Below, piece after piece: positions 18,602 through 30,685 of a DNA stretch of 64,000 nucleotides. Source of the DNA: Marivirga tractuosa DSM 4126 (GTDB lineage Bacteria; Bacteroidota; Bacteroidia; Cytophagales; Cyclobacteriaceae); the NCBI RefSeq assembly GCF_000183425.1, contig NC_014759.1, positions 3,565,001 to 3,629,000 on the forward strand, in the 5' to 3' direction. How positions within the stretch are numbered: position 1 is the first letter of the stretch; each line of letters begins with the position of its first letter. The notes below the pieces were generated by a model. It was not told the origin of the DNA. It ran no database searches and saw only the letters and a program-made list of their open reading frames with translations. A program made the translations under genes and the position numbers.

Positions 18602-21600
18602 ATGGCGTTCAAAAAAAATAAAAAAATCAACACTGACTTTTCTAAAATCACCATTAGTTTGGCTTCTCCAGAATCTATTTTGGAAAGCTCTCATGGTGAA
18701 GTCACTCAGCCTGAAACCATTAATTACCGAACTTATAAGCCGGAAATGGGTGGTTTATTCTGCGAAAGAATATTTGGGCCTGTTAAAGACTGGGAATGTC
18801 ATTGTGGAAAATATAAAAGAATCAGATACAAAGGCATCATTTGCGATAGGTGCGGTGTTGAAGTAACTGAGAAAAAAGTTCGTAGAGAGAGAATGGGCCA
18901 TATCGAATTGGTTGTGCCTGTAGCTCATATTTGGTATTTCAAGTCTTTACCGAACAAAATCGGATATCTTTTAGGCTTACCAACCAAAAAGCTTGATCAG
19001 ATCATCTATTACGAAAGATATGTAGTAATCCAGCCAGGTACTAAAGAAGAAGACGGAATAGCGTACATGGATTTCCTAACGGAAGATGAGTATTTAGATA
19101 TTTTGGATAAGCTTCCTGCAGAAAATCAGAAGTTAGACGATGACGATCCAAACAAATTCATCGCCAAAATGGGTGCTGAAGCGTTGGATATGTTATTAGC
19201 TAGAATCCAACTGGATGAACTTTCTTACGAATTAAGACATCAAGCGGCTACGGATACTTCTCAACAAAGAAAAGCAGAAGCTTTAAAAAGATTGAGAGTA
19301 GTAGAAGCTTTCCGTGATGCTAGAACAAGAATTGAAAACCGTCCGGAATGGATGATTATCAGAATGGTGCCAGTTATTCCACCGGAATTGAGACCTTTAG
19401 TGCCTCTTGATGGTGGTAGATTTGCTACTTCTGACTTAAATGATTTATATAGAAGAGTTATTATCAGAAACAATCGTTTGAAACGGTTGATCGATATCAA
19501 AGCTCCTGAAGTTATCCTTAGAAATGAGAAAAGGATGTTACAGGAAGCAGTTGATTCTTTGTTTGATAACTCTAGAAAAGTAAATGCAGTAAGATCTGAT
19601 GGAAACAGAGCCCTGAAATCACTTTCAGATATGCTGAAAGGGAAACAAGGTAGATTCCGTCAAAACTTATTAGGTAAAAGGGTTGATTATTCTGGTCGTT
19701 CAGTAATTGTTGTAGGACCTGAATTGAAAATGCACGAATGTGGCTTGCCTAAGAATATGGCAGCTGAGCTTTTTAAACCTTTTATTATTAGAAAATTAAT
19801 CGAAAGGGGAATTGTTAAAACTGTTAAGTCTGCTAAAAAGATTGTTGACAGAAAAGACCCTGTGGTTTGGGATATTTTGGAGAACGTAATGAAAGGACAT
19901 CCTGTGTTATTAAACAGGGCTCCAACACTTCACCGTTTAGGTATCCAAGCTTTCCAACCAAAATTGATTGAAGGTAAAGCAATTCAGTTACACCCATTAG
20001 CGTGTACTGCTTTTAATGCCGATTTTGATGGTGACCAAATGGCGGTTCACGTTCCACTAGGGCATGAAGCGATATTGGAAGCTTCAACTTTAATGCTTTC
20101 TTCTCATAATATATTAAATCCGGCTAACGGAGCACCTATTACTGTACCTTCACAGGATATGGTTTTGGGTCTCTATTATGTTTCTAAAGGAAGAAAATCT
20201 ACCAAAGAAGAACCAGTATTAGGTGAAGGTAAGAGATTTTACAGCTCAGAAGAAGTAATTATTGCTATCAATGAGAAGCAACTTTCTAAGCACGCCAATA
20301 TTAAGTTAAGAACTAAGGTTCGTGATGCGGATGGTGAATTGGAAACAAAAATTATTGATACTGTAGCCGGACGAGTAATATTTAATGAAAGTGTGCCTGA
20401 AGAGGTGGGTTACATCGATCAATTATTAACTAAGAAGAATCTTCAAGGTATAATTGCCCACGTGTATAAGCTAGCAGGATCTGCTAAAACAGCTAATTTC
20501 TTAGATAACATCAAGGAATTAGGATTTCAGATGGCTTATAAAGGTGGTCTTTCAATGGGACTTGGCGATATTATGGTTCCTGAAGTTAAAGATACTTTAG
20601 TGGAGCAAGCTAAAGAAGAGGTTGATGCAGTTTGGAATAATTACTTGATGGGTCTTATCACTGATAATGAGCGTTATAATCAGGTAATTGATATTTGGAC
20701 TAGAATCAACTCTCAATTGACTAATACCTTGATGCAACAATTAGAAGAGGATAATCAAGGTTTTAATTCTATCTATATGATGATGCACTCGGGAGCCCGT
20801 GGTTCAAGAGAGCAAATTCGTCAGCTGGGTGGTATGAGAGGGTTGATGGCTAAGCCACAGAAAAACCTTGCAGGCTCAGTAGGAGGTATTATTGAAAACC
20901 CAATTTTATCTAACTTCCGTGAAGGATTAGATGTTATTGAGTACTTTATCTCTACTCACGGTGCTAGAAAAGGTCTTGCCGATACTGCACTGAAAACTGC
21001 CGATGCGGGTTACTTAACCAGAAGACTTGTTGACGTTGCACAAGATGTTGTAGTAAACGATGTTGATTGTGGAACTTTGAGAGGATTGAATGTTTCAGCA
21101 TTAAAAGATAATGATGAAATAGTAGAGTCATTAGCTGAGCGTATCCTGGGTAGAGTGAGTGTGCATGATGTGTATCATCCACAAACAGAAGAATTAATAG
21201 TTTCGTCAGGTGAAACAATCACTGATGAGATTTGTGATAAAATAGATGAAGCTTTAATAGAAGAAGTTGAAATCAGATCTGTATTAACTTGTGAAACTCG
21301 TCAAGGAGTGTGTAGCAAGTGTTATGGTAGAAACTTAGCAACCTCTAAGATTGCTCAAAAAGGTGATTCAGTTGGTGTAATTGCAGCACAGTCAATTGGT
21401 GAGCCAGGTACTCAGTTAACATTGAGAACCTTCCACGTTGGGGGTACGGCCTCTAACATTGCTGTTGAAGCTACAATTAAAGCTAAAACTGCTGGTATCG
21501 TAGAATTCGAAGATTTGAGAGCAATCCAATCTACCGATGATGAAGGTGAGTCAAGAACAGTTGTAATGGGAAGATCTGGTGAAATCAAGATCATCGATCC

Positions 21601-22900
21601 AAAAAGCAAAAAGGTATTGATGAGTAATCACGTTCCTTACAGTGCCACACTGAAAGTTAAAGAAGGAGAAAAAGTTGATAAAGATCAGGAATTATGTTTC
21701 TGGGATCCTTATAATGCTGTAATTCTCTCTGAATTTGAAGGAGTTACTGAATTCGAAAGTATTGAAGAAGGTGTTACTTACAAAGAAGAATCTGATGAAC
21801 AAACAGGACACAGAGAGAAGGTTATTATCGATACAAAAGATAAGACCAAGAACCCTGCTGTTATTGTAAATACAAAAGGTCAAGATCCTAAAACTTATAA
21901 TATTCCTGTAGGTGCTCACTTGTCAGTTGACGAAGGGGCTACCATCAAACCAGGACAGATTTTGGCTAAGATTCCTCGATCAACAAGTAAATCTAAAGAT
22001 ATTACAGGGGGTCTTCCTCGAGTAACGGAATTATTTGAAGCAAGAAATCCTTCAAATCCAGCAGTAGTATCTGAGATTGATGGTGTTGTGACTTTTGGAG
22101 GTATCAAGAGAGGTAACAGAGAGATTTTCATTGAATCTAAGGATGGTGTTAAGAAAAGATACTTAGTTTCTCTATCTAAGCACATTCTAGTTCAAGATAA
22201 TGACTTTGTAAAAGCAGGTTATGCGCTATCTGATGGTGCTACTACGCCTTCTGATATCTTGTCTATTAAAGGGCCGACTGCTGTTCAGGAGTATATTGTA
22301 AATGAAATTCAGGAAGTTTATCGATTACAAGGTGTGAAGATCAATGATAAACACATCGAAGTTATCGTTAGACAAATGATGCAGAAGGTTCAAGTGTTAG
22401 AGTCTGGTGACACCACTTTCTTGCCCAACCAAGTTGTAGACCGCTTTGTATTCAGAGAGGAAAATGATAGAGTGTTGGATATGAAAGTTGTAACCGATGC
22501 GGGTGATTCACCTAACTTGAAACCAGGTCAAATCATTTCAGCTAGAAAGTTAAGAGATGAAAATTCTACTTTGAAAAGAAAAGACTTGAAGCTTGTGAAG
22601 ACAAGAGATGCTGAGCCGGCCGTTTCTAAACCAACGTTGCAAGGTATTACGCAATCATCTTTAGGAACTGAAAGCTTTATTTCAGCTGCGTCATTCCAGG
22701 AGACTACAAAAGTGCTAAGCGAAGCCTCAATTAGAGGTAAAGCAGATCATTTGAATGGTCTTAAAGAAAATGTAATTGTTGGGCACTTAATCCCTGCAGG
22801 TACTGGATTGACTGACTGGAGTGAAATGATTGTTGGCTCTAAAGATGAGCTTGATAGCATGAAGGAAAGTAAAGTAAAAGAAGAAAAGACTGAAGCTTAA
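18602..22900 (+). CDS. rpoC: DNA-directed RNA polymerase beta' subunit
   Basis: 1432 residues from the ATG at 18602 ([16 protein letters not shown]). A TTG 45 bp upstream opens the same frame but adds non-conserved residues and covers the hairpin, so it is not used here. The N-terminal zinc site is C-H-C-G..C-D-R-C-G, the catalytic magnesium triad is NADFDGDQM (Asp474, 476, 478), and the second zinc site is C-E-T-R..C-S-K-C-Y. The length is close to E. coli (1407). The last codons lie inside a terminator-like hairpin. Confidence 0.98.
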   Translation: MAFKKNKKINTDFSKITISLASPESILESSHGEVTQPETINYRTYKPEMGGLFCERIFGPVKDWECHCGKYKRIRYKGIICDRCGVEVTEKKVRRERMGHIELVVPVAHIWYFKSLPNKIGYLLGLPTKKLDQIIYYERYVVIQPGTKEEDGIAYMDFLTEDEYLDILDKLPAENQKLDDDDPNKFIAKMGAEALDMLLARIQLDELSYELRHQAATDTSQQRKAEALKRLRVVEAFRDARTRIENRPEWMIIRMVPVIPPELRPLVPLDGGRFATSDLNDLYRRVIIRNNRLKRLIDIKAPEVILRNEKRMLQEAVDSLFDNSRKVNAVRSDGNRALKSLSDMLKGKQGRFRQNLLGKRVDYSGRSVIVVGPELKMHECGLPKNMAAELFKPFIIRKLIERGIVKTVKSAKKIVDRKDPVVWDILENVMKGHPVLLNRAPTLHRLGIQAFQPKLIEGKAIQLHPLACTAFNADFDGDQMAVHVPLGHEAILEASTLMLSSHNILNPANGAPITVPSQDMVLGLYYVSKGRKSTKEEPVLGEGKRFYSSEEVIIAINEKQLSKHANIKLRTKVRDADGELETKIIDTVAGRVIFNESVPEEVGYIDQLLTKKNLQGIIAHVYKLAGSAKTANFLDNIKELGFQMAYKGGLSMGLGDIMVPEVKDTLVEQAKEEVDAVWNNYLMGLITDNERYNQVIDIWTRINSQLTNTLMQQLEEDNQGFNSIYMMMHSGARGSREQIRQLGGMRGLMAKPQKNLAGSVGGIIENPILSNFREGLDVIEYFISTHGARKGLADTALKTADAGYLTRRLVDVAQDVVVNDVDCGTLRGLNVSALKDNDEIVESLAERILGRVSVHDVYHPQTEELIVSSGETITDEICDKIDEALIEEVEIRSVLTCETRQGVCSKCYGRNLATSKIAQKGDSVGVIAAQSIGEPGTQLTLRTFHVGGTASNIAVEATIKAKTAGIVEFEDLRAIQSTDDEGESRTVVMGRSGEIKIIDPKSKKVLMSNHVPYSATLKVKEGEKVDKDQELCFWDPYNAVILSEFEGVTEFESIEEGVTYKEESDEQTGHREKVIIDTKDKTKNPAVIVNTKGQDPKTYNIPVGAHLSVDEGATIKPGQILAKIPRSTSKSKDITGGLPRVTELFEARNPSNPAVVSEIDGVVTFGGIKRGNREIFIESKDGVKKRYLVSLSKHILVQDNDFVKAGYALSDGATTPSDILSIKGPTAVQEYIVNEIQEVYRLQGVKINDKHIEVIVRQMMQKVQVLESGDTTFLPNQVVDRFVFREENDRVLDMKVVTDAGDSPNLKPGQIISARKLRDENSTLKRKDLKLVKTRDAEPAVSKPTLQGITQSSLGTESFISAASFQETTKVLSEASIRGKADHLNGLKENVIVGHLIPAGTGLTDWSEMIVGSKDELDSMKESKVKEEKTEA

Positions 22901-22913
22901 TTCAGTCTTTTTT
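22885..22913 (+). terminator. Terminator overlapping the rpoC stop codon
   Basis: AAAGACTGAA (22885-22894) pairs perfectly with TTCAGTCTTT (22901-22910) around a 6-base loop that contains the stop codon, followed by T's. Because translating ribosomes cover one arm, it may act only partly and allow expression of the DUF3467 gene 21 bp further on. Confidence 0.75.
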
Positions 22914-22933
22914 AAATTATAAATCCAATAATA

Positions 22934-23260
22934 ATGGAGGAAAAAAAAGGTAATAAGAAACAACAAAACCAAATCAATATTGAACTGCCTGATGATGTAG
23001 CGGAAGGAGTTTATGCAAATTTGGCAATGGTTGCGCACTCAAACAGTGAATTTGTGATTGACTTCATCAGGTTGATGCCTGGTGTGCCAAAAGCAAAGGT
23101 GAAATCTAGAGTTGTAGTAACTCCAGAGCATGCCAAAAGGCTGTTGAATGCTTTAAAGGACAATATTAGTAAGTATGAAAATAATTTTGGTCCAATAAAG
23201 CAGTCCGAGGAATCGCCTAAATTCCCTATGAATTTTGGTTCAAATGTTGGAGAAGCTTAA
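22934..23260 (+). CDS. DUF3467 family protein
   Basis: 108 residues with the conserved core INIELPDDVAEGVYANLAMVAHSNSEFVIDF and PGVPKAKVKSRVVVTPEHAKRLL, and a charged low-complexity start (MEEKKGNKKQQNQ). DUF3467 proteins are small, soluble and widespread in Bacteroidetes, and often sit between rpoC and rpsL as here. The function is unknown; the location suggests a link to transcription or translation but does not prove it. Confidence 0.85.
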   Translation: MEEKKGNKKQQNQINIELPDDVAEGVYANLAMVAHSNSEFVIDFIRLMPGVPKAKVKSRVVVTPEHAKRLLNALKDNISKYENNFGPIKQSEESPKFPMNFGSNVGEA

Positions 23261-23309
23261 GCTTATTCCTTATAAATTAGGACTTTGTGAAAATAATTAA
23301 TCAGATGTG

Positions 23310-23340
23310 TTTGGATAATGCATCTGATTTTTTACCTTTG
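23310..23340 (+). promoter_or_regulatory. Promoter of the str operon (rpsL-rpsG-fusA-rpsJ)
   Basis: TTTG at 23310-23313 and TACCTTTG at 23333-23340 with a 19-bp spacer, continuing CAGTCC. It is 47 bp upstream of the rpsL ATG. Confidence 0.8.
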
Positions 23341-23386
23341 CAGTCCTAAAAATCTCAAGTAGTAATAGAAGATAAAGTTATAATAA

Positions 23387-23761
23387 ATGCCTACTATACA
23401 ACAATTAGTTAAAAAGGGTAGAAAGAAATTGACTTCAAAGTCAAAATCTCCTGCTTTGGATTCTTGCCCACAAAGAAGGGGTGTATGTACTCGTGTTTAT
23501 ACCACCACTCCAAAAAAGCCAAACTCAGCAATGAGAAAAGTGGCTAGGGTTAGGTTGACCAATCAAAAAGAAGTGAACGCTTATATCCCAGGTGAAGGTC
23601 ACAACCTTCAAGAGCATTCTATAGTGTTAATCAGGGGTGGAAGAGTGAAAGATTTGCCTGGTGTGAGATATCACATCATTAGAGGCGCATTGGATACTGC
23701 CGGTGTAAATGGGCGTACTCAAAGAAGATCAAAATATGGAGCAAAAAGACCTAAGAAATAA
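23387..23761 (+). CDS. rpsL: Ribosomal protein S12
   Basis: 124 residues, the same as E. coli. The decoding-centre loops are present: [18 protein letters not shown] and [17 protein letters not shown], both with the lysines (TPKKP, VKDLP) whose change gives streptomycin resistance, so a sensitive-type sequence is seen here. It is the first gene of the str operon, 6 bp ahead of rpsG. Confidence 0.98.
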   Translation: MPTIQQLVKKGRKKLTSKSKSPALDSCPQRRGVCTRVYTTTPKKPNSAMRKVARVRLTNQKEVNAYIPGEGHNLQEHSIVLIRGGRVKDLPGVRYHIIRGALDTAGVNGRTQRRSKYGAKRPKK

Positions 23762-23767
23762 AGAACG

Positions 23768-24235
23768 ATGAGGAAAGCAAAACCTAAAAAACGATATATT
23801 CTTCCAGATCCTAAATTTGGAGATACCTTAGTTACAAAATTTGTTAACTATTTAATGGTAGACGGAAAGAAAAGTATTGCCTACAGCATTTTTTATGAAG
23901 CCTTAGAAATGGCAGAAGAAAAAACAAAGGAGAATGGATTAGAAGTTTGGAAAAAAGCTTTATCTAATATTTCTCCTGCAGTTGAGGTGAAAAGTAGAAG
24001 AGTTGGTGGGGCTACATTCCAAGTACCTCTTGAAGTTCGTCCTGAAAGAAAAGTATCTCTTGGGATTAAGTGGATGATTACTTTCGCAAGAAAAAGAGGT
24101 GAAAAAACCATGACAGAACGTTTAGCTGGTGAAATCATCGCTGCTTCCAAAGGTGAAGGAGCTGCTATCAAAAAGAAAGATGATACGCACCGTATGGCTG
24201 AAGCAAATAAAGCATTTTCTCATTTTAGATTTTAA
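23768..24235 (+). CDS. rpsG: Ribosomal protein S7
   Basis: 155 residues. It starts [19 protein letters not shown] and contains [23 protein letters not shown] and [17 protein letters not shown], ending in [14 protein letters not shown]7 nucleates assembly of the small-subunit head and contacts the exit-site tRNA. It is followed 11 bp later by fusA. Confidence 0.98.
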   Translation: MRKAKPKKRYILPDPKFGDTLVTKFVNYLMVDGKKSIAYSIFYEALEMAEEKTKENGLEVWKKALSNISPAVEVKSRRVGGATFQVPLEVRPERKVSLGIKWMITFARKRGEKTMTERLAGEIIAASKGEGAAIKKKDDTHRMAEANKAFSHFRF

Positions 24236-24246
24236 TAGCTAGTATA

Positions 24247-26364
24247 ATGGCAAGAGATCTCAGACTAACACGTAATATAGGTATCGCAGCACATATCGAT
24301 GCCGGAAAAACTACTACTACTGAAAGGATTTTATACTATACAGGTGTAAGTCACAAATTAGGTGAAGTTCATGATGGTGCGGCCACTATGGACTGGATGG
24401 AGCAGGAGCAAGAAAGAGGTATCACTATTACTTCAGCTGCTACTACTGTATTCTGGCCTTATAAAGATGAAGAATATCATATTAACATTATCGATACTCC
24501 AGGTCACGTTGATTTTACTGTTGAGGTAAATAGATCTTTAAGAGTTTTAGATGGTTTAGTTTTCTTATTTAGTGCGGTTGATGGTGTTGAACCTCAATCA
24601 GAAACTAACTGGAGACTAGCAGATAATTATAATGTTTCGAGAATCGGTTTCGTAAACAAAATGGACCGTGATGGCGCTGACTTCTTAAATGTTTGTCGTC
24701 AGGTGAAGGAAATGTTAGGTACTAAAGCAGTTCCATTACAACTACCTATTGGTGCAGAAGGTAACTTCAAAGGAGTTGTCGACCTTGTAGAGATGAAGGC
24801 AGCTGTATGGAATGAAGAAGATAACGGTATGACCTGGGAAGAGGTAGAAATACCTGCTGATATGCAAGATGAGGTGAACGAATATCGTGAGCACTTACTT
24901 GAATCAGTTGCAGAGTATGACGAATCCTTAATGGAAAAATACTTTGAAGATCCAGAATCTATAAGTAAAGATGAAGTGATCGCTGCTTTAAGAGCTGCTA
25001 CATTAGATTTGGCTTTTGTGCCAATGCTTTGTGGCTCTGCCTTCAAGAATAAAGGTGTTCAAACTTTATTAAACTATGTAATGGAACTTTTACCTTCTCC
25101 ATTGGATAGAGATAAAATTGTAGGAACTAATCCTGATAATGACGAGCCAACATCTAGAAAGCCAACTTCAGATGATCCATTTGCAGCATTAGCATTTAAA
25201 ATTGCTACAGACCCATTTGTAGGGCGTCTATGTTTCGTAAGATCGTATTCTGGTACATTGGATTCTGGTTCGTATGTTTTTAATACGAGAACCAATAAAA
25301 AAGAAAGAATTTCTAGAATCTTTCAAATGCACGCTAACAAGCAAAACCAAATTGATACACTTCATGCTGGTGATATTGCTGCAGTTGTAGGATTTAAAGA
25401 TATCAAAACGGGGGATACGCTTTGTAACGAGAAACATAAAATCGTTTTAGAATCAATGGTTTTCCCTGAGCCTGTTATCGGTTACGCTATTGAGCCAAAA
25501 ACTCAAGCTGATGTTGATAAAATGGGGATGGCAATCGCTAAATTAGTGGAAGAAGATCCAACTCTGCAAGTGAATACTGATGAAGAAACTGGTCAAACAA
25601 TCCTTAGAGGTATGGGAGAGTTGCACTTGGATATCATCATGGATCGTTTGAAAAGAGAATTTAAAGTTGATATTAATCAAGGTGCTCCACAGGTTGCATA
25701 TAAAGAAGCTATCACTAATTTGGTAGATCACAAAGAGGTTTATAAGAAGCAATCTGGTGGTAAAGGTAAATTCGCTGATATCGTATTTAAGTTATCTCCA
25801 GCTGAACCAGATGAAAAAGGTGAAATCCAACCTGGTTTACAATTTGATAATAAAATTACTGGTGGGGTAATTCCTAAGGAATTTATTCCAGCAATTCAAA
25901 AAGGATTTACTGAGGCTATGTCAAATGGTCCTTTAGCTGGATACCCAATTGAAGCAATGAAAGTGGAATTGTACCATGGTAGTTTCCACGATGTCGATTC
26001 AGATGCTTTATCTTTTGAGTTGGCAGCAAGAATTGGTTTTAAAGAGGCTGCTAAAAAGGCGGGACCTCAATTGTTAGAGCCAGTTATGAAAGTAGAAGTA
26101 CTTACTCCGGAAGAATATACCGGACCTGTTACAGGTGATTTAAATAAAAGAAGAGGCTTGATGAAGGGGATGGATCCTAAAGGCGCAGCGCAAGTAATTA
26201 GAGCTGACGTTCCATTGTCTGAATTATTTGGATATGTTACTGACTTAAGAACAATTAGTTCTGGTAGAGCAACTGCATCCTTAACTTTTTCACACTATGA
26301 CCCAGTTCCTCGAAATATTGCGGATGAAGTAATTGCAAAATCTAAAGGGGAGACTGTTAAATAA
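24247..26364 (+). CDS. fusA: Translation elongation factor G
   Basis: 705 residues (E. coli 704). The G domain has AHIDAGKT (15-22), [10 protein letters not shown] (switch I), [10 protein letters not shown] and [10 protein letters not shown]. Domain IV has the GSFHDVDSD and [18 protein letters not shown] segments. It drives translocation and, with RRF, ribosome recycling. The full set of motifs speaks for the main EF-G rather than a paralogue such as EF-G2 or TetQ. Confidence 0.98.
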   Translation: MARDLRLTRNIGIAAHIDAGKTTTTERILYYTGVSHKLGEVHDGAATMDWMEQEQERGITITSAATTVFWPYKDEEYHINIIDTPGHVDFTVEVNRSLRVLDGLVFLFSAVDGVEPQSETNWRLADNYNVSRIGFVNKMDRDGADFLNVCRQVKEMLGTKAVPLQLPIGAEGNFKGVVDLVEMKAAVWNEEDNGMTWEEVEIPADMQDEVNEYREHLLESVAEYDESLMEKYFEDPESISKDEVIAALRAATLDLAFVPMLCGSAFKNKGVQTLLNYVMELLPSPLDRDKIVGTNPDNDEPTSRKPTSDDPFAALAFKIATDPFVGRLCFVRSYSGTLDSGSYVFNTRTNKKERISRIFQMHANKQNQIDTLHAGDIAAVVGFKDIKTGDTLCNEKHKIVLESMVFPEPVIGYAIEPKTQADVDKMGMAIAKLVEEDPTLQVNTDEETGQTILRGMGELHLDIIMDRLKREFKVDINQGAPQVAYKEAITNLVDHKEVYKKQSGGKGKFADIVFKLSPAEPDEKGEIQPGLQFDNKITGGVIPKEFIPAIQKGFTEAMSNGPLAGYPIEAMKVELYHGSFHDVDSDALSFELAARIGFKEAAKKAGPQLLEPVMKVEVLTPEEYTGPVTGDLNKRRGLMKGMDPKGAAQVIRADVPLSELFGYVTDLRTISSGRATASLTFSHYDPVPRNIADEVIAKSKGETVK

Positions 26365-26373
26365 TTAGGAATC

Positions 26374-26679
26374 ATGAATCAGAAAATAAGAATAAAGTTA
26401 AAATCATACGATCACAATTTGGTAGACAAGTCTTCTGAGAAAATTGTGAGAGCTGTAAAAACAACAGGTGCAGTAGTGAGTGGCCCAATTCCTTTGCCTA
26501 CTGAGAAAGAAATTTTTACAGTATTGCGTTCTCCTCACGTGAACAAGAAATCTCGTGAGCAATATCAACTATGTACTTTTAAGAGACTAGTAGATATTTA
26601 TTCGAATAGCGCTAAAACAGTTGATGCTTTAATGAAACTTGAGCTTCCAAGTGGAGTTGATGTTGAAATAAAAGTGTAA
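26374..26679 (+). CDS. rpsJ: Ribosomal protein S10
   Basis: 101 residues (E. coli 103). It begins [23 protein letters not shown] and contains [27 protein letters not shown], the conserved loop. In E. coli rpsJ leads the S10 operon; here it is the last gene of the str unit and is split from rplC by a terminator and a new promoter. S10 (NusE) also joins antitermination complexes. Confidence 0.97.
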   Translation: MNQKIRIKLKSYDHNLVDKSSEKIVRAVKTTGAVVSGPIPLPTEKEIFTVLRSPHVNKKSREQYQLCTFKRLVDIYSNSAKTVDALMKLELPSGVDVEIKV

Positions 26680-26701
26680 TTGTAGAATATTTAAAATTTG
26701 G

Positions 26702-26740
26702 AAAACCAATGGTCTGGATATCATTGGTTTTTCTTTTTTA
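26702..26740 (+). terminator. Terminator after rpsJ
   Basis: A 10-bp perfect stem AAAACCAATG (26702-26711) with CATTGGTTTT (26722-26731), followed by TTCTTTTTT. Confidence 0.9.
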
Positions 26741-26768
26741 GAATTTTGTATTTTTTAATGTTGTAAGT

Positions 26769-26798
26769 TTTGTAGCTTATAATATTTTACTAACTTTG
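26769..26798 (+). promoter_or_regulatory. Promoter of the rplC (S10-spc) operon
   Basis: TTTG at 26769-26772 and TAACTTTG at 26791-26798 with an 18-bp spacer, followed by CAGTCC. The leader to the rplC ATG is about 55 bases and can form a small ACGG/CCGT hairpin. Confidence 0.75.
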
Positions 26799-26857
26799 CA
26801 GTCCTTTCGGGAAAAGCTACGGTAAAACCCGTTAAAAGGTTGTTAATCAAATTAATA

Positions 26858-27496
26858 ATGTCTGGAATAATAGGAAAGAAAATCGGAATGACTAGTATCT
26901 ACGGTGTCGATGGACGAAATGTCGCATGCACGGTGATAGAAGCTGGTCCTTGTGTGGTTACACAAGTAAAAAAAGAGGAAACCGATGGTTATTCTGCTAT
27001 TCAATTGGGCTATGAAGAGCGCAAGGAGAAGAATACACCAAAAGCATTGCAGGGGCATTTCAAAAATGCTCAAACAACGCCTAAGAAAAAACTAGCTGAG
27101 TTTCGTGAATACGAAGGTTATGACACGTTTGTAGACAAGTTCACACTTGGTCAAACAGTAACCATTGGTGATGTTTTTGAAGAAGGTGATTATGTAGATG
27201 TTGCAGGTTCTTCAAAAGGTAAAGGATTCCAAGGTGTTGTAAAGCGTCATGGTTTCGGTGGAGTTGGTCAAGCAACTCATGGTCAGCATAATAGACAGAG
27301 AGCGCCTGGTTCAATCGGTGGTGCTTCTTATCCGGCAAGAGTATTCCCGGGTATGCGTATGGCAGGTAGAACAGGAGGGGATAGAGTTAAAAACACTAAT
27401 CTAAGAGTTTTAAAACTTATCCCTGAGAAAAACTTACTATTAGTGAGTGGATCAATACCAGGTGCTAAAAATTCATTTGTAATAATAGAGAAATAA
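26858..27496 (+). CDS. rplC: Ribosomal protein L3
   Basis: 212 residues from the ATG at 26858 ([16 protein letters not shown]). An in-frame TTG 18 bp upstream would add six non-conserved residues and is not preferred. The central loop reaching the peptidyl transferase centre ([20 protein letters not shown], then [26 protein letters not shown]) is complete. It opens the large operon that runs to rplQ. Confidence 0.97.
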   Translation: MSGIIGKKIGMTSIYGVDGRNVACTVIEAGPCVVTQVKKEETDGYSAIQLGYEERKEKNTPKALQGHFKNAQTTPKKKLAEFREYEGYDTFVDKFTLGQTVTIGDVFEEGDYVDVAGSSKGKGFQGVVKRHGFGGVGQATHGQHNRQRAPGSIGGASYPARVFPGMRMAGRTGGDRVKNTNLRVLKLIPEKNLLLVSGSIPGAKNSFVIIEK

Positions 27497-27498
27497 AG

Positions 27499-28125
27499 AT
27501 GGAGCTTTCAATTTTAAAACATACAGGCGAAGACACCGGAAGAAAAGTTTCTTTATCGGATGCCATCTTTGATATAGAGCCAAATGATCACGCTATTTAT
27601 TTAGACGTGAAACAGAAAATGGCTAATGCGAGACAAGGAACGCATAAATCTAAAGAGAGAGCAGAAATTTCTGGTTCAACTAGAAAAATTAAAAAGCAAA
27701 AAGGTACTGGTACAGCTCGTGCTGGTAGTATCAAATCACCAATTTTTAAAGGTGGTGGTAGAGTTTTTGGTCCAAGACCGAAAGACTACAGCTTTAAATT
27801 AAATAAAAAGTTAAAAGCTGTAGCTAGAAAATCAGCTTTAACTTATAAAGCAAAGGATCAGATGATATCTGTATTAGAAGGGTTTACTTTTAATGAGGTC
27901 AAAACCAAAAACTATACAGATATGCTGAATAAATTGTCTTTGGATTCAAAAAAGACACTTTTAGTTCTTCCAGAAGTAGATAAGAATATTGTATTGTCTG
28001 GAAGAAATATCAAAAATACGCAAGTAACTACAGTAGATTCATTAAATACATATGATGTACTTCATGCTGACCAGTTACTTTTCGTTGAAGGTTCTTTAGA
28101 GAAAATTGAAAACTTATTTAAGTAA
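27499..28125 (+). CDS. rplD: Ribosomal protein L4
   Basis: 208 residues (E. coli 201). The extended loop is [42 protein letters not shown], here about residues 63-104, lining the exit tunnel. In enterobacteria L4 represses the S10 operon; no matching leader was identified. It starts 2 bp after rplC. Confidence 0.97.
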   Translation: MELSILKHTGEDTGRKVSLSDAIFDIEPNDHAIYLDVKQKMANARQGTHKSKERAEISGSTRKIKKQKGTGTARAGSIKSPIFKGGGRVFGPRPKDYSFKLNKKLKAVARKSALTYKAKDQMISVLEGFTFNEVKTKNYTDMLNKLSLDSKKTLLVLPEVDKNIVLSGRNIKNTQVTTVDSLNTYDVLHADQLLFVEGSLEKIENLFK

Positions 28126-28130
28126 AAGAT

Positions 28131-28418
28131 ATGAGCGTTTTAATAAAACCACTTGTTACGGAAAAAGTCTCAGCCCTCAACGAAAAAGGTAAATATGGAT
28201 TTGTTGTAGATATAAATGCTAACAAAATCCAGATTAAAGCTGAGGTTGAAAAAACGTACGGTGTAAATGTAGAGAGCATCAATACTATGAAGTATTTGGG
28301 TAAGCAGAAATCTCGTTACACTAAGTCTAGGATTCTTACTGGTAGAAAGCCTAGTTTCAAAAAAGCAATTGTAACTGTAGCAGAAGGAGAGGTAATCGAT
28401 TTCTACAGCGAAATTTAA
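28131..28418 (+). CDS. rplW: Ribosomal protein L23
   Basis: 95 residues (E. coli 100), starting LIKPLVTEKVSALNEKGKYGFVVD, with the basic loop GKQKSRYTKSRILTGRKPSFKKA. It sits at the tunnel exit and docks trigger factor and SRP. Confidence 0.96.
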   Translation: MSVLIKPLVTEKVSALNEKGKYGFVVDINANKIQIKAEVEKTYGVNVESINTMKYLGKQKSRYTKSRILTGRKPSFKKAIVTVAEGEVIDFYSEI

Positions 28419-28429
28419 TGATCTGAAAA

Positions 28430-29251
28430 ATGGCAGTTAAAAAATTAAGACCAGTTACAGCTGGACAAAGATATAGGTTAGCACCGGTTTATACCGAGTT
28501 AAGTAAAGTGGCTCCTGAAAAGTCATTGCTTGCTCCAAGTAAGAAATCTGGTGGACGAAATAATTCTGGACGAATGACTATGCGCTACTTAGGTGGTGGT
28601 CATAAGCAAAGTTTAAGGATTGTAGACTTTAAAAGGAATAAATTTAACATCCCTGCTAAAGTAGCTACTTTAGAATACGATCCAGGAAGAACGGCTTTTA
28701 TTGCGTTATTGCATTATGCTGATGGTGAGAAGAGATATATCTTAGCGCCAAACGGATTGAAAGTAGGAGAAACTATTATCTCGGGTAAGGATATTGCCCC
28801 TGAGGTAGGAAATGCATTACCATTGTCTAATATACCGTTAGGTACGATCATTCATAATATTGAGATCAAACCTGGTGCTGGTGGCGCTATGTCGAGAAGT
28901 GCAGGTTCATATGCACAATTATTGGCTAGAGATGGTAAGTATGCGACATTAAAATTACCTTCTGGTGAGATGAGATTAGTATTAGCAGCTTGTATGGCAA
29001 CTGTTGGTACTGTTTCAAATGCCGATCACATGATTGTGAAATTAGGTAAGGCAGGTCGTAAACGTTGGTTAGGTCGTAGACCTAGAACAAGAGCGGTTGT
29101 TATGAACCCAGTTGATCATCCAATGGGTGGTGGTGAAGGTAAGTCTTCAGGAGGTCACCCAAGATCAAGAAAAGGTTTATTGGCTAAAGGTTTAAAAACC
29201 AGAACGCCTAAGAAATATTCCAATAAATTAATTATCGGTAAAAAGAAATAA
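28430..29251 (+). CDS. rplB: Ribosomal protein L2
   Basis: 273 residues, the same as E. coli. The C-terminal [19 protein letters not shown] segment reaches the peptidyl transferase centre and keeps the critical His of VDHP; the following residue is Met where E. coli has His. The basic tail [21 protein letters not shown] is intact. Confidence 0.98.
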   Translation: MAVKKLRPVTAGQRYRLAPVYTELSKVAPEKSLLAPSKKSGGRNNSGRMTMRYLGGGHKQSLRIVDFKRNKFNIPAKVATLEYDPGRTAFIALLHYADGEKRYILAPNGLKVGETIISGKDIAPEVGNALPLSNIPLGTIIHNIEIKPGAGGAMSRSAGSYAQLLARDGKYATLKLPSGEMRLVLAACMATVGTVSNADHMIVKLGKAGRKRWLGRRPRTRAVVMNPVDHPMGGGEGKSSGGHPRSRKGLLAKGLKTRTPKKYSNKLIIGKKK

Positions 29252-29254
29252 TAG

Positions 29255-29533
29255 ATGGCTAGATCGTTAAAAAAAGGACCTTATATTGACTTTCGTCTTG
29301 AGAAGAAGGTTGATACTATGAATGACTCCGGTAAGAAATCGGTTATCAAAACATGGTCAAGAAGATCTATGATTTCTCCTGATTTTGTTGGTCATACTTT
29401 TGCAGTACATAATGGAAATAAATTTATTCCTGTTTATGTAACTGAAAACATGGTTGGACACAAACTAGGCGAGTTTTCTCCCACTAGAAACTTCAGGGGT
29501 CATATAAATAAAAAAGATAAAGGTAAGAGATAA
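29255..29533 (+). CDS. rpsS: Ribosomal protein S19
   Basis: 92 residues. It starts [18 protein letters not shown] and has [42 protein letters not shown]. It is part of the small-subunit head with S13. Its stop shares one base with the rplV start (TAATG). Confidence 0.97.
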   Translation: MARSLKKGPYIDFRLEKKVDTMNDSGKKSVIKTWSRRSMISPDFVGHTFAVHNGNKFIPVYVTENMVGHKLGEFSPTRNFRGHINKKDKGKR

Positions 29534-29919
29534 TGGAAGCAATAGCTAAATTAAATAACGTACCTACTTCTCCTCGAAAAATGAGGATGGTAGTGGATCT
29601 TATCAGAGGTGAAAAAGTTAACCGTGCTTTGAATATTCTTAAGTTTGAATCTAAGCATGGAGCAGCTAGAGTAGAAAAATTATTGCTTTCTGCAATTGCC
29701 AACTGGCAACAAGCAAATCCAGAACTAGATCTTGAAGATGCTGATTTATATGTTAAATCTGTACAGGTTGATGGTGGTAGGGTCTTGAAAAGACTTAGAC
29801 CTGCTCCTCAGGGTAGAGCTCATAGAATTAGAAAAAGATCAAACCACGTAACTTTGATTGTTGACAGTGCTGCGGATAGAGCGGTATTGGCTGAAACTGA
29901 TAACGCTGAAAATAAATAA
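29533..29919 (+). CDS. rplV: Ribosomal protein L22
   Basis: 128 residues (E. coli 110), a little long at the C-terminus. The start [22 protein letters not shown] and the tunnel hairpin [24 protein letters not shown] are typical. The hairpin, where macrolide-resistance changes occur, looks unchanged. Confidence 0.97.
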   Translation: MEAIAKLNNVPTSPRKMRMVVDLIRGEKVNRALNILKFESKHGAARVEKLLLSAIANWQQANPELDLEDADLYVKSVQVDGGRVLKRLRPAPQGRAHRIRKRSNHVTLIVDSAADRAVLAETDNAENK

Positions 29920-29921
29920 CA

Positions 29922-30656
29922 ATGGGACAGAAAGTTAATCCAATAGGTTTTCGATTAGGTATCGTTCGCGGTTGGGAATCCAACTGGTACGGAGGAAAAG
30001 GTTTATCTTTTTCTGACAAGTTAATAGAAGATCAAAAAATCAGAGAATATATATTAGCTCGTATTCCAAAAGGTGGAATCTCTAAAATTGTTATCGAAAG
30101 AACTTTAAAAAGAATCACTTTAACTGTACACACTGCTAGACCAGGAGTTGTGATCGGTAAAGGTGGTAGTGAAGTTGATAAATTGAAAGAGGAGCTTAAG
30201 AAGTTGACCAATAAGGATGTTCAAATCAATATATTTGAAATTAAGCGTCCAGAGTTAGATGCCAAATTAATTGGTGAGTCTATCGGTCAGCAGTTAAAAG
30301 CTAGAATATCTTACAGAAGAGCAATGAAGCAAGCAATTGCTTCAGCTATGAGAGTAGGAGCGCAAGGTATAAAGATTAAAGTTTCAGGTCGTTTAGGCGG
30401 GGCTGAAATGGCACGTACCGAAATGTATAAAGAAGGTAGAATTCCTTTGCATACATTGAGGGCAGATATCGACTATGAAACAACTCCAGCACATACAATT
30501 TATGGAACAATTGGTGTGAAAGTGTGGGTTTTCAAAGGAGAGGTTTTCGGCAAGAGAGACTTGTCGCTTAATGTTGGGGCAGGCGCACCTGGTAATAAAG
30601 GTGGTGGCCCGGCTAATAATAGAAGAAGTGAACGTCCTAAAAGAAAGCGTAAATAG
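29922..30656 (+). CDS. rpsC: Ribosomal protein S3
   Basis: 244 residues (E. coli 233). It starts [22 protein letters not shown], has the KH-domain [16 protein letters not shown], and the mRNA-entry segment [30 protein letters not shown]. The basic C-terminal tail ([13 protein letters not shown]) is extended. Confidence 0.97.
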   Translation: MGQKVNPIGFRLGIVRGWESNWYGGKGLSFSDKLIEDQKIREYILARIPKGGISKIVIERTLKRITLTVHTARPGVVIGKGGSEVDKLKEELKKLTNKDVQINIFEIKRPELDAKLIGESIGQQLKARISYRRAMKQAIASAMRVGAQGIKIKVSGRLGGAEMARTEMYKEGRIPLHTLRADIDYETTPAHTIYGTIGVKVWVFKGEVFGKRDLSLNVGAGAPGNKGGGPANNRRSERPKRKRK

Positions 30657-30685
30657 GCGCTTTCTTGGTAAAAGATTTTTAGAAA

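Noticed and set aside
26840..26857. N-terminal extension of rplC from a TTG
   Set aside because: L3 proteins start at the MSGIIGKK sequence encoded from 26858.
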